Source: Cannabis sativa | Taxonomy: Eukaryota; Streptophyta; Magnoliopsida; Rosales; Cannabaceae | NCBI RefSeq assembly: GCF_029168945.1 | Contig: NC_083603.1 | Coordinates: 16,616,001 to 16,680,000, forward strand | Direction: 5' to 3' | DNA: 64,000 nucleotides | In this document: one piece after another, positions 36,776 to 48,942 of the stretch | Numbering within the stretch: position 1 is the first letter of the stretch | Layout of the letters: the number at the start of each line of letters is the position of its first letter | Program-made: the position numbers and the translations under genes | The notes under the pieces: generated by a model | What the model was told of the DNA's origin: nothing | Databases searched by the model: none | What the model saw: the letters and a program-made list of their open reading frames with translations, nothing else

Positions 36776-38270
36776 CTATTTCTGAGCAGATTCCATCCTC
36801 TTCTTGCTGCTTGTTGCTCCATGTAAGAAAATTGCATGTATACTTTCTATAGCACGTGATTCTACACAATTTGAAAAAGCCACCGAATTTCGATATTGCA
36901 CTTTTACTCCTATTCTCTCTTCTTTGTTAAGGATATCATTAAAATCTCTTAATACCAACAAATGTATTTGAGTCTTGCAACCTACTAAATCCTTCCACAA
37001 AATTGCTCTTCCTTCATCATCATTCATTCCATAAACAAACGTGACATAGAACCCATCTCTATTATCAAATGGTTTAACCAATAGATGCATTAGTTGGCTA
37101 GTACATTTGACAATTGAGATTGTAAACATAAAAAGGATTCCAACCAATGATAATTTTGCCACGTTTTATGTCAAGCAATATTGGAGGAAAAACACCAACT
37201 TGAAAATAGTTGAACATATAAGGCTTTCAACTTCTGAGCCTTCACCCTCATCTCAAGAAGCCCAACTAAAATAACCTTATGATTATAGATCAAGAGCTTG
37301 ACCTCATTCTTTTTTGTTGGCTATTGAGCCCCATGACATTGCATGCTAATATTTTATCCATTAAGTAAAGTAGGAGCTCCCCCTCCTTCAATGTTGTCCT
37401 CTGTATCTAGTGCCTTTGGGAGACCTTCAGTAGCCTTTTTAACTTTTGAAATTCCCCTTCTATATCAACCAGTATTTGGAAGCTATTTACAACTTTAGTA
37501 ACTTGTATTTGAGCTTCTCTTTCATTTTTAGGCCTCTGTTTACTGGTTGGAAGCCATCCTTATCCACCTCTTGTTGTTGTCCATTATCGCATTTGGATTC
37601 TTTTTCTTCACCACCCATTGCTACTTCATCACCTCTTTTTTTGACACTATAATCTTATGGCCCAAACCCTTACAATGTTTGCAAGCTATTGGCATCCATT
37701 CATAGTTTACACTCATTGTAATTTTTTGACCATATTCATTACCAAAATCAATAAGGTATGAAAATTCCTATTCAAAATCAACTTCGATCATAACCCAAGC
37801 AAAATTTAGTTTCTCTCGATTTTTAGTAACCAGGTCTACCATTAAAGGTTTCCCCAATTGACTAATAATCTTGGAAAGGGATCGTTCACCCCAATATTTT
37901 ATTTCTAAATCTTAGAGCTGGGTCCAAATAGGAACTCGAGAAACATTCTCTTTCGCAAAATTCGTGTTAAACTCCCATGGCTTGAGTACCATTGGCTTCC
38001 AATAAAAAAATGTATCCTCCCTTCAAAACTTCATCTCGCTCCCTAGTTGTTCCAAATCTAATTATAAAGATCCATGGGGCTATTAATCCAACTCGATCAT
38101 ATACTTTCTAACCCCACGTACGCCGAGCAAAACCTTCTAATATACGTAATGGAGGATTGGTCCCAAAAACATAACAATTGATGAACTTAAAAATTCCACC
38201 TCCTCCACTATAACATCCATTTCTATCTTAATTTTCCTCAACTTAGGCTTTCCACTATCTCCAATTGTCT
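36776..38270 (-). pseudogene. LINE fragment L2 (ORF1 and endonuclease part)
   Basis: Read on the minus strand, about 38130-37800 gives a DUF4283-like ORF1 domain (LIAPWIFIIRFGTTRERDE, GSQWYSSHG). About 37680-37715 gives the CKHCKGLGHK zinc-knuckle start. 37162-36776 gives part of an endonuclease (FYVTFVYGMNDDEGRAILW, LRDFNDILNKEERIG), where the first Gly of the usual GDFN motif is Arg. No RT or RNase H follows: 36775 and below is unrelated. It lies head to head with L1. Confidence 0.75.
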
Positions 38271-39355
38271 CATCATTGTTATCGAATTTAGCAGAAAATT
38301 TTTAAACAATTGAAGCAGATCTTAAAATTGGAATACAGGGATTGGTCATTCTATGGCCTTTTCTGGTGGCAAAGATTCCACAGAGGTGATAGTGGTGCCA
38401 GTGCCTTCCTGAAGGGATGCCTAACAAGCCTGACATAGCCATGGACAACCTGCTTTCGAGAACTCCTAACCTTTTGGTTCTGGATGAAGATGGTGTTGGA
38501 ATTTTATGCCCTAAATAAAAACCATTTCAATCTAATCTGATTTGTTATCAATGAAATATTAGAAGTCATTTATGTTTACATGTAGTTTTCATGTTTATGG
38601 TTTAATATATACAGAATCTGGTAAGTCTAAAACATATAGTCATTAACAATTACAGTGATGTTAATACAATGTCATGTGATTGTGATTATATGCTTCAAAA
38701 GACAAAGTCCCTGATCCATCAGTGCACTGGATTTACACTGATGTGATAATCAGCGATGAAGTATACTTACACCTTTGATAAGTGTTATGTTCTTTCTAGA
38801 ACATTGGCAAAGTATGCTAGGTTCGGATGTATGGAGTATACATTGACTGGGACCGATATTGATCTTGGTAAAGATATTATAATCCTACCGTTGTATCTTT
38901 CTAAGTCAATATCACTAGTTGATCTTAGATCAAAAGATCTTAATCCTGACATGCTTAGGTTCAATCTCAGGAGTGTTATTCATGTTCTTTGATTTGTTAG
39001 TTAAGCTTACTTTTTGGTCAGGGTGATACGTAGATTTTGGGAACATGATAGTATAATTGAGTGGGAGCGCTAAACATAGATATGGAATCTATAGCTTCTA
39101 TCAGGACATAGAAGTGAAACGATGATTTCCTTCGAGCTTGGCTTAATAGAGATAAATGGAAGAGCTCTTATTTTAGTGATTATATTTGCTCACTGAAATA
39201 TCATTTATAGGAAGCTAAGTGTTTTAAGGATAAAATACATTGAGGGGTGAAACGGTAAATTTATCCCCACTCAGTGTAAATCATCTATAGAGGATCTTTG
39301 ATTATTGAGATTAGAACAATGGTTAAATGTTTATAGCGTATCTATATCGTTAAAC

Positions 39356-41241
39356 TGTTGGAAATTATTTTACCAGGATCTTAGATCTACTCACAAGTAT
39401 GTTGATTAACACCATAAATATGAACTTCTAAAACGATTATGAAATAAACACATATAAAGTATTAGAAACCTTACATTGGGTGCAGCGGAATAATATGACT
39501 CCTTCCGTTCAGATCTCTAACCCTTGTATCCTTTCTGTCGCAGAGTATTATCAAGATCTGAACCTGGATCTCTTTCTCTCCTTCTTTAGTGTTGAAACTC
39601 CTTCTTGCTGAAAGTCTTTCTTCACGATCTTCCTCACTATGATTGAGGTATCACTTGCTATGTGTGGGCACTACTCTAACACTTAGAAATTTCGAAATTG
39701 AAGAGGGAAGAAAGAGAAGGAGGTGGCGGCTAGGTATATAGAGAGAAGGCTCAGGTTTTTCTCAGAAGGAAAAAGTAGAAAATTTAGTGTAAATTTCCTG
39801 AAGCATTCACTATCTATTTATAGCATTCCACAAGGGTTAGGTTTGAAATATTTGGCATTAAAATAATGAAAATATAAGTTTGAAAAACCATCCCAAGTGG
39901 CCGGCCATGTTGTGTAATGGGCCTTACTTGGATTTTGCAGTTTTCACAAATTTTATTTCTATTTTCTCAAAAATGCCAATTTTTAAATTCAACCATTTAA
40001 ATGCTAATTCTAACTATTTAATAACTATAAATAATTATTAAATAATATTGTCATTTATCATATTTATTAATTGAACCATACAAAGTATCATATTTAACAA
40101 ATATGCCCCTAAAACTCTTTCTTTACAATTTTTCCCTTAGTGAAAAATTCACAAATAAACATAGTCTAAATTGAGAATTATAATTGATTAATCAAAACAA
40201 ATTATATGAGTCTTACAAGCAATGTTATCTCAACTAGTGGGGGGACCATGGGTCTATATAACCGAGCTTCCAATAAGCAGATCAAGAATTTATAACCTAA
40301 ATTCACTGACTTATTAACTCTTCGTTGAATCCACGCATAGAACTTAGAATTGCACTCTCAGTATATAGAATGCTCTATATGTTCCACCATATAGACACAT
40401 CATTATTAGTTATCCATTGTTATAATCCTAATTTGATCAATGATCCTCTATATGAATGATGTACATTGTAAAAGGATTAGATTACCGTTACACCCTACAA
40501 TGTATTTTATGCTTAAAACACTTAACCCCGTATAAATGATATTTCAGCTTATGTGAAATGAGTACTCCACCATTTATTTTCGTTTGGTCAAGCTCGAAGG
40601 AGATCATCCTTTACTTACTATTCGCCAGATAGAAGCTATAGATTCCATGTTTATGTTAGCGCTCCCACTCAATTGCACTACCGTGTTCCCAAAATGTACG
40701 TATAACCCTCACCCGAAAGTAGGCTTAACTAACAAATCAAAGAACACGAATAGCCTCTTGAGATTGAGCCTAATCATAACAGGATTAAGATCATTTGATC
40801 TAGGATTAACTAGGCGATATTGACTTGAATAGATATTACGGTAAGTTTAATAAATCTAAGTCAAAGTTCAATATCGGTCCCTTCTGATGCATACTCCATG
40901 CATCCAACCTGAGCTTTACTTTAACCAATGCTCTGGAAAGAACATAGCATTTCTCCAAATTCAAGTAAACTCTGTTGTAGATTATCATATCAGTAAAACC
41001 CTATGTCTGATAAATCAAGGAATCGTTATTCACATAGTCATGTTTACTTTCCAATGTGTTGACGACACAATAAACATGATCCAGTATGTGAAAAGGGTTT
41101 CAGATGAATTCATACATTATGTACATATAATCATGAAATAAATCATGGGAACCATGCAACATTAAATGTTATTTCTGATCTATATTAAGAAGTAATCTGA
41201 TTATATTGAAATGAGTTTTATTTAGGGCATAAAACCCAACA
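39356..41241 (-). repeat. 3' LTR of element C
   Basis: TGTTGGAAATTATT... to ...AAAACCCAACA, followed by AACTCCCACTT, the polypurine tract in reverse. It pairs with 48943-50825. Confidence 0.9.
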
Positions 41242-44200
41242 AACTCCCACTTACACTAATATAAAACAAAAAGTGCATTTCAAATAATCTCAACACCTTG
41301 ATATACAAATCAAGTGTAGTAGTAGTAAACTCCTCGTAATAGGATCTGAAAGGTTGAATTAAACACAACCTTTTTTCCACCATTACTCTTCCTTTAATCA
41401 CAAAATCATTGATAATGTAAAATTCCTCTCTATATGTCTACTCTTTTTGGGATACTGGATTCTATACCTTTGGCAACTACTTTTGGTTAATCAGGAAATA
41501 ACACTAGTAGTTTAGGCAATTTGGAATGGTGCCAAAAATGTATAGAACTTTTCTTAGACTGAATAAGTACCTTTCCTGCAACTTTAACATTCAGTCCTTT
41601 TCTGGTAGACCTAGAGACTTCAGATAGGTTTTTAAACTTCTCCAAAATCACTATTCCAACCCCAGAGTAATCACCATCTTATCAGAAAGATTTTCTAGCA
41701 CAAAGGAAAATCTCGAAATCTGATGTGGTGTAGTCTAAGAGTTTTAAATACACCCTTATTGACTAACATATAGTTCCTCTTCTTAATCTTAAGATTTACT
41801 TGATTGTCTTCCAATGTTTCTCTCCTGGATTAATATGATACTTATGTTAGCCCAAGATATGTTTCCAAGAGGGGGGGTGAATTGGAAATTTAAACTAATT
41901 TCGGGAAATTAAAACTTTTAACACAAAGTTATGCAATTAGTCAATTAATCAAGTAAAAGCAAGTAGTATGGCAAGCAATATATTAAGACAAATAATTAAA
42001 CTTGTAAAGTAAAGAGTTTAAGGATTAGAAAATGCAAACTCTCGATTTTTACAAGGTTCGGTAGAGCCATGCCACCTACGTCCTTGGTCTTCAAAGCTAT
42101 GGACCTAGCTTTGAGTTCCAATATCGAGCCAAGTTAACGGGCTTGACTAACCCTTACAATCGGGAAATTTTTACCAAGGTATTTCCAAACCTCTTACAAT
42201 AGTTTCGCACCCCCGAGGACTATTAACCTCTTTCTCGGATTGTTAAAGTGCCAATCTCACTATTTCCGGGTTGTTTACAAAACCGGTGCCAACCTCACCT
42301 CAATCACAATATGGAAATGTGTTTGATATACAAGCTAAAATCACTCTAGAAATATGATGATACAATGGAAACCTAGAGTGAAAAGCAAGCACACTTAAGA
42401 TGAATAAAATCAAATTTTGGCTCAAAGTGTGTGAAATGTGTTGGTTTGGATTTCAAACTTAGAAGCTCCTTAATCTCACTTAGATAGGTTAGATATATGT
42501 AATAAATGCTCAACCAACTTGATTTTTTGAGTGAAAAACAAGTTTATATAGTGTAGGAACAAAAACTAGCCGTTTATAGCCGTTAGCACATTTTTCAAAA
42601 AGAGTCCTGGGAAAAACGGACTACCTATTTTAAAACGGACTACCTTTCTGCGAAAAACGGACTACCTATTTTGAATAGGTAGGCCGAAAATCAGGCAGGT
42701 TCAAAACTTGCATTTTTTGGCACTAAAACGTGCATAACTCTTTACTCGATTATCCGATTTCAAAAATTCCAATTTTGTTCTCTTAGTTAAACAAAATGTG
42801 ATTTAGAAATTCAATCAAAAAAAATTTTGGACTATCATGTGAGAAAACTTGTTGCACAAGTTAGTGAATGGGCCAAAATTTAAATTTATAAAATTTTGTG
42901 TGCTATGCAAATCACTTTAACAAGACTAAAGTAAATTTATACCATTTGATTTTTAGTAGTCTTGATGTAGATGAGCCTCCTAGCTTGATTTGCATGTTTT
43001 TGATCCCATGTTGACTTTTCTCGAGAGTTGACTCTTGACTTTGACTTTGACTTTGACTTTCGGGTTGACTTTTGACTTTGGCCTTTTGAAGACCTCTTTT
43101 GAATAGGGTCTTGAGTTGTTGATCTCTTGATGAATCTTTTGCTCTTGATATGCTTGTTGAATCCATTTAGGGTTGCTTTAAAAAGTTTGGTAAAAATACC
43201 AATTTATTTATTTTCTCTTTTAATTTTGCTACAAAATCAACAAATCATTAATAACAAATAATAATCAAATATTTGTTAATCATCAAAACAAGGAGATATA
43301 AAAGTTTGAGTTAACAACTTACTCATTACTCCCACTCAACAGCAGGTGTCTGGTCTAAGGCATACTAAAGTATATCTGAGACCTCTCACTGTTGATATAA
43401 GAAATTCTTTCATGGCTTTATCTTTTCTGGAATAGTTGAGACTTTTCCTTAGATAAATAAAATCTATGCCTAGAAGTCGAGAAGCTTCTATAGATTGCCA
43501 TTAGAAAGAAAATGCTTCAGCATCTTACTAAAGTAAGTTGCTTGCATTAGGGTAACTAATTACCAGGTATACCACAAGCCATAGGTTTAGATTAACTTAA
43601 ACCTATAATACTAGGAACAGGAAGTTTTGTTAAGTCCATTGAATAGACTTATACATGAAATTTCCTTTTATGTCCTTGTAATAGAAAACTTTAGGTTATT
43701 CCATGTGAATGGATCAAACTATAGTTCTCTTGGCTTTCTTCTTAGTTTCTTATCTTGACAATCCATTACTTGTTTAAACTCACAATGGATTTTAATCACT
43801 AGTGTCTTCCAAGTCATAAGAAGGTGAGTTCCTAGAAACTCTCCCACTACGACAAGGTACCATGAATTATGTCTAAGAAAACTAAATGGTATTGATCTCT
43901 TCGGTTGTGACAAGACAACAGAGGCAGTGGGCTCATCATATGTTAAATAAGATGATAGAACACTTTTGGAATCAAGAAATAGATATCTCCTTTATTTGCT
44001 ACTTTGTTTTCAGACTTAGTCATTTTCTTAGAAAAGTAGTATTTGTTTAAACAAACACTTTCTTATCTATTGACTATGGGATGGTCCACCCCTAATCACT
44101 TAGAATAGCTAACAAACCATGGTTAACAGTTCTAGCTTTTCTTAAGATTTTGATTAGGTCATCCATGAATCTAGTAATGATTTACATTAAGTATACAACC

Positions 44201-45499
44201 ATTGAATCATTCTGAAATTGTATTACCATAGAAGGACTTAGGCAACAACTAGTAACTAATCATCAATATGTGAATCGAATTTCTGGGGAGGTAAGTTTGG
44301 ATATAATTCAAAAATCAATTTAATGATCTTTGAACTGCATATCTACTAACTATTTCTCCACCCCTATCAGTTCGCAAGATCTTTAACCACTTACCTTAAT
44401 GGTAGAAATCAGAAATCTTTCAAACATTTCAAATTTCCTTGCTTAAGGTATAATCTAGAGTGATCGTTTTAAGAATACAACGAAAAACTCATATCCACCC
44501 CTGAATGTGCATCCATCTGCGAATGAGATGAACTTACTTTCAGTGGATATAGGCATATTAACTCTTTATAGAAATTGATCTTGTCAAAACCACTATGAAT
44601 AAGATACAAATGCCATAGATTAAAAAAGTGTGGTAGTGTCTTTTGATGACTTAGGTTTAGTTACATCAAAGAGTTATTAGAATAGTGCAAGTGGATCCTA
44701 GTCACAGAATACTAAACTCATATTCCATACAGTTTGAATCCATTAATAGAAGATGGATATTAAACACTTGTGAAAGTGTAACTGTATTGTATCCTGAAAT
44801 TAGAAATATAAGAAAATTTCTGTTTGGATTCTAAAATTAAAGTCAAAGACTTAAATTTATACCAAATATAATGAGTAATTCTTTCTTGGACCACCACTGC
44901 TAATTTAAACTCTAAGTCAGATTTTCCCATACAAGTAGGAGATATCTAAGATTGAGGACTTATATCATTGTGGAATAGAATTTCGGGTTATAATCATATG
45001 TCATTTAATTTCTTAAGAGAAAATAGAATGACATGAAATGATTTATAGACCATTCATCCAATGATATGTTATTGAGCTAATTCGAAATGAATAAGCTAAG
45101 AGGAATTAGGATAATTTCGTTGTTTAAATAAGAATCCAACTATGCTTCAATTAGCGAAAGTCAAAGTAATCTTATTTACACAATCTTCTTGTTTCATATT
45201 GTAAAAATACTAGTCTAAGGTGTCATCTATTGATGAACAGCTAGATGTCGCATATACAATATTTATCTTTCGAGATCTAACACTATTATGTATGTCTAAT
45301 GGTGAAAATCCATTAGGGATTTATCTCATTAGATAAACAAACCAAGTTAGACCAACAATGAAGATTCAAAATTAAACTACAACTTAATAACAGAAAATAA
45401 CATGGTTCAATATAAATTCATACACAATTAAGAAATTATTAAACATATAGCAAGTAGGAATGACAAGTGAAAATACTAAAAAATACAATCCTAAATAAT
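41242..45499 (-). pseudogene. Pol relics of element C (with solo LTR F inside)
   Basis: No open frame remains. Patches match pol of element A in reverse order along the plus strand. AGCAGGTGTCTGGTCTAAGGCATA (shortened here; about 43341) matches RNase H. CTCCCACTACGACAAGG (about 43841) matches the linker. GATCTTTGAACTGCATAT...CTCCACCCCTATCAG (about 44326-44371) matches integrase. Gag is not recognisable. Confidence 0.65.
41845..43316. mobile_element. Solo LTR F (unrelated family), 1.47 kb
   Basis: It starts TGTTAGCCCAAG and ends TTTGAGTTAACA (TG...CA, short inverted TGTTA/TAACA ends), flanked by a perfect 5-bp duplication ACTTA (41840-41844, 43317-43321). There is no primer-binding site, polypurine tract or protein inside, hence a solo LTR. 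The AGAGGGGGGGTGAATTGG start is a wording I know from plant copia LTRs. It contains a cluster of TTGAC cores on the plus strand (43013-43080) and three AAAACGGACTACCT copies (about 42614-42665). ORF 42912-43166 looks like chance. Confidence 0.8.
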
Positions 45500-45876
45500 T
45501 TCCAAGGTTTTCGACAAACTGATATCAGTGTCCCGTTTAGGCGAGAGTCAAAGCTACCATTCATTGAATAGAGTTTTCAACTCATCTAAAATGTTAAACA
45601 TTCTAGCAACCTTTTATTCGATCAAGATTGGAATTCAGCGTTGTCCCGTCTAGGCGAGAGTCAAGGCAATTCTATCTTATGAGCTTCCACCATTGTTTCA
45701 TATTTTGCAAGTCAAATATGGTCGCCACCATTAGCGTGATCCATATCATATGAAACACTTACAAACTATTATCTTTCGAGATTAAACAGTGCGAAATTGC
45801 TAATGAACGTTCCTCCATTAGGGAGGATTACTCACTAAAACAAACGCTATGTAAAACCAACAATGGAGATCGAATA
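45500..45876 (-). promoter_or_regulatory. Gag-proximal conserved leader block, element C
   Basis: The counterpart of the blocks in A and B, although C has no gag to regulate. Two GTCCCGT(T/C)TAGGCGAGAGTC copies and CCTCCATTAGGGAGG (about 45812) are kept. Confidence 0.6.
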
Positions 45877-47278
45877 TCTTAATAATAAAGCTCATTCTTT
45901 TAAATGTATTTTCATTATTATTTATAATAAAATATATTCATTAAATATCAAATTTAGAATTAAAATTCTAAATTAGAATTTAATTTAATATTTATAAAAT
46001 TATACTTAGATGGTGATTGAAATAAGTTGAATTATTTCCATCTCAGTAGTAATTTTGATATATAAATATTAAAAAAATTATTTAAGTTGTATTAATTTAA
46101 ATTAATTTGCAACTCAAAATAAATTTTCATGAGAATATATTTATTGTATTTTGAAAAAAGAAAGTATAAAAACTTTATATTTTCGAAATACTTAAATAAT
46201 AATTACTTAGAAAAATACTTCAAGCAAAAATATCACCTATCTAGATTTTCCTTTGACTAATTAATTCAATTTCTAATAATATACTTTAATTCATTTATTT
46301 TAAATTAATCAATAAATGAAAAAATCATTGATTTAAGTTGGTCCAAGAATTAATTAAAATAAATAATTAATTTACAACTTAATCTATTTTTCAAGATAAA
46401 TTCAAAATCATCTTGCATTATGAAATGCAATTTCAAAAATTGATTAATAAAATAAAGAAAAAATATATTTTGAGAATTATTTAAATTTAGTTAAAAAAAA
46501 AAATTTCAACTAAAAAAAAAATTTATTTAATTAAGTGTCATGAAAAAGAAATATTTAAGTATCATGATGAAAATCAACTTAGATATTTAATTTTCAATTT
46601 AATTAAATGTATTAAATACAAGAAATAAATAATTAAGTGTAGAGAAGGCTTAATTATTAATTTCTAGTTTAATACTAGGAAAAAAAATATACTTAAAATA
46701 AATTGTACCAAAATTAATTATTTAAATAATTAATTTCACAATGTATAATATTTTCTTATTTAATATTAGAAATAATAAGTAGTCTAGAAATAACTATCTA
46801 GAAAATATCTTATTTGACTATGTATCTTTTGCACAAAATTTGAAAAAATATCTAATTTAAGTTGTATTAGAAAAAATCTAGAACTTAAATATTTTCAAAT
46901 TTAAATTTAATTAAATATCAAAAAAATTAAGTTGTAACAACTTAATTTGAAAATATTCCATTTTAAGTTAATATTTGAAAAAATATCAACTTAAAAAATA
47001 TCTTAAGAATCTTAATAACCAATTCCTAAAATTCCTCAACTTAATTTTGAAATTTGAAATTCAAAAGATATTCAGATTTAAGTTGATTAGTTAGAGATAA
47101 CTAATTTTCAACTTAAATAGGAATATTTAATGAAAAATTTAAATTAAACTTCAGAAAGAATCTAGATGGTTATAATTCTATATTTAATTAAATACAAGAA
47201 AATACATATAGTTTAGCTTAGAATAAAATTCTTTAAACTATGGTTTTCTTAAATTAATTTCAAAATAAATGAAATTAA
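45877..47278. other. AT-rich part of the element C leader
   Basis: No gene. It aligns patchily with 22420-23826 of B, more closely than with A in the first half. Confidence 0.6.
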
Positions 47279-47840
47279 TTATGTTGCTAATCAATTTTAT
47301 TAGGTTAAACTAATTTAATTAACCTAGTACAGTTATTCAAATCAGGCAAATGAGCCTTCACAATTGGGGCGGTTCATGTAAGGGGGTGCTGGGTTCAGTA
47401 TGTCGTACCCACTACTATGGCTCCCAACTCTCACACAAGGCCCAAAAGAGAGGAATTTAACCTTAAAATGAACAACTGTTATTAATTGAATAGGCCCAAA
47501 AACTAAATGGGCCTAAATAAAATCTATCAAAAACTATGATATTTTATTTACAACAACAACCTATATGCATCTATAACAAAATTAAACATATAGGCTCACA
47601 CAGGCACACAATTTGGATAGATCCTATCATGTTGCTAGGTCATACACAGATGAAAGAAGATTGTGAAAATTACATGTTACAAATTATTTACTTAACCAAG
47701 GGAGCCATGAGTTAAAATCAGATCATTGGATCTGTCAACAAGTTCACCATGGCTATTTGCAATCAAGCAATAATAGGTTTTAAAAACTTACAAACAAGCT
47801 AAAACACATACTCCTGCAACAAGGTTAGCTGCATAGTTGG
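47279..47840 (-). promoter_or_regulatory. Mid-leader conserved block, element C
   Basis: Near-identical to 23827-24380 (B) and 32322-32880 (A). The outer stem has one change here (TGAGCCTT against AAGGCCCA), as does the inner one (TGTAAG). Confidence 0.6.
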
Positions 47841-48499
47841 ATGTAGGATTTATTTAATTTTAAATAATTAAATTTCGAAAAAAAATTAAATAAAAAAATA
47901 TTTATTTTCAAAAAAAAATAATAAAATAAAATATATATATATTCGAAAGTCATTAAAATAATATTTAAAATTAAACCTACAATTTTGAAAAATTAGGTTT
48001 CAACTAAACTAAATATCATTTCAAAATTTGCTAACTACTTTTAAAAATTTAATGTTATTTTATAAATTAAATATTCAATAAAAATAAAAAAGATAAATAA
48101 ATATCTTTTTCAGATTTTATGATTTAATTTAAATAAATAAAATAACAAAATTTAAAAGTTAGTAAAATATCTTACTTCTATTTAAAATTACATGATTATA
48201 GCTATCTTATTTTAAATTTAAATAAGGTCAAATTATTAAAAAAAAAATATTTAATTTAAAATATAAAATCTGACCTTAAATTTAAAAATAAGATAAGATA
48301 TAATCAAATTTAAAAATAAGATAGATAATTAAGCAAAAAAGATAGATATTTTCTATTTTCAAATTCAAATTACACTAATATCATGAATTAATTTTAAAAA
48401 AAATTAATTAATTTAATTATGATATATAGAATTGAATTAGGAATAGTAAATGTCTAAATACAAAACTACACAAAAAATCGGAAGTTAAATCCATGAAAT

Positions 48500-48685
48500 T
48501 GCATGAAAAATCGAAGAAAAATGAAAAAATTGCGAGCTGTACGGACAGTATGCTGAGCATACTATCAGCATACTGTCCGCGCGCGCTCTAAGGGTTGCAT
48601 GGGCGAGGAAACACGGCGCAAGGAGAGGCTGCATGATTTCCGCACGCGCGCGTGGTGCAGTGACACTATCCCGATATTTTTGAAA
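48500..48685 (-). promoter_or_regulatory. GC-rich hairpin island, element C leader
   Basis: Best hairpin of the three. At 48543-48578, GGACAGTATGCTGA and its exact complement TCAGCATACTGTCC enclose an 8-base loop, followed by CGCGCGC as in A and B. Confidence 0.6.
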
Positions 48686-48923
48686 CTTCAAAAAATCATA
48701 ACTAATTCAAATTAAATCGAAATTGAGTTCTGTAAAAAGATAAATTGCATACGTTTTTCCATACTATCCAATAAAAATAATTTCAGGAACAGAATTTTAA
48801 TTATTTTTTATAAAAATTCACAAACATCAATCAATCATCATATAACACTCAACACAACATGATACCATCCAAAACATCAAACAAATCGTTTTAAGTCAAA
48901 ATTTCTTGCAAGAAAATCAATTA

Positions 48924-48940
48924 CCATAGCTCTGAGGCCA
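48924..48940 (-). promoter_or_regulatory. Primer-binding site of element C (variant)
   Basis: On the minus strand it reads TGGCCTCAGAGCTATGG, two bases from the 5' LTR, with the same TA-to-CC change as in B. Confidence 0.7.
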
Positions 48941-48942
48941 GT

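Noticed and set aside
42912..43166. Ser/Gln-repeat ORF (QSQSQSQ) in solo LTR F
   Set aside because: The repeat is only the translation of the GACTTT microsatellite run. There is no start context or family match.
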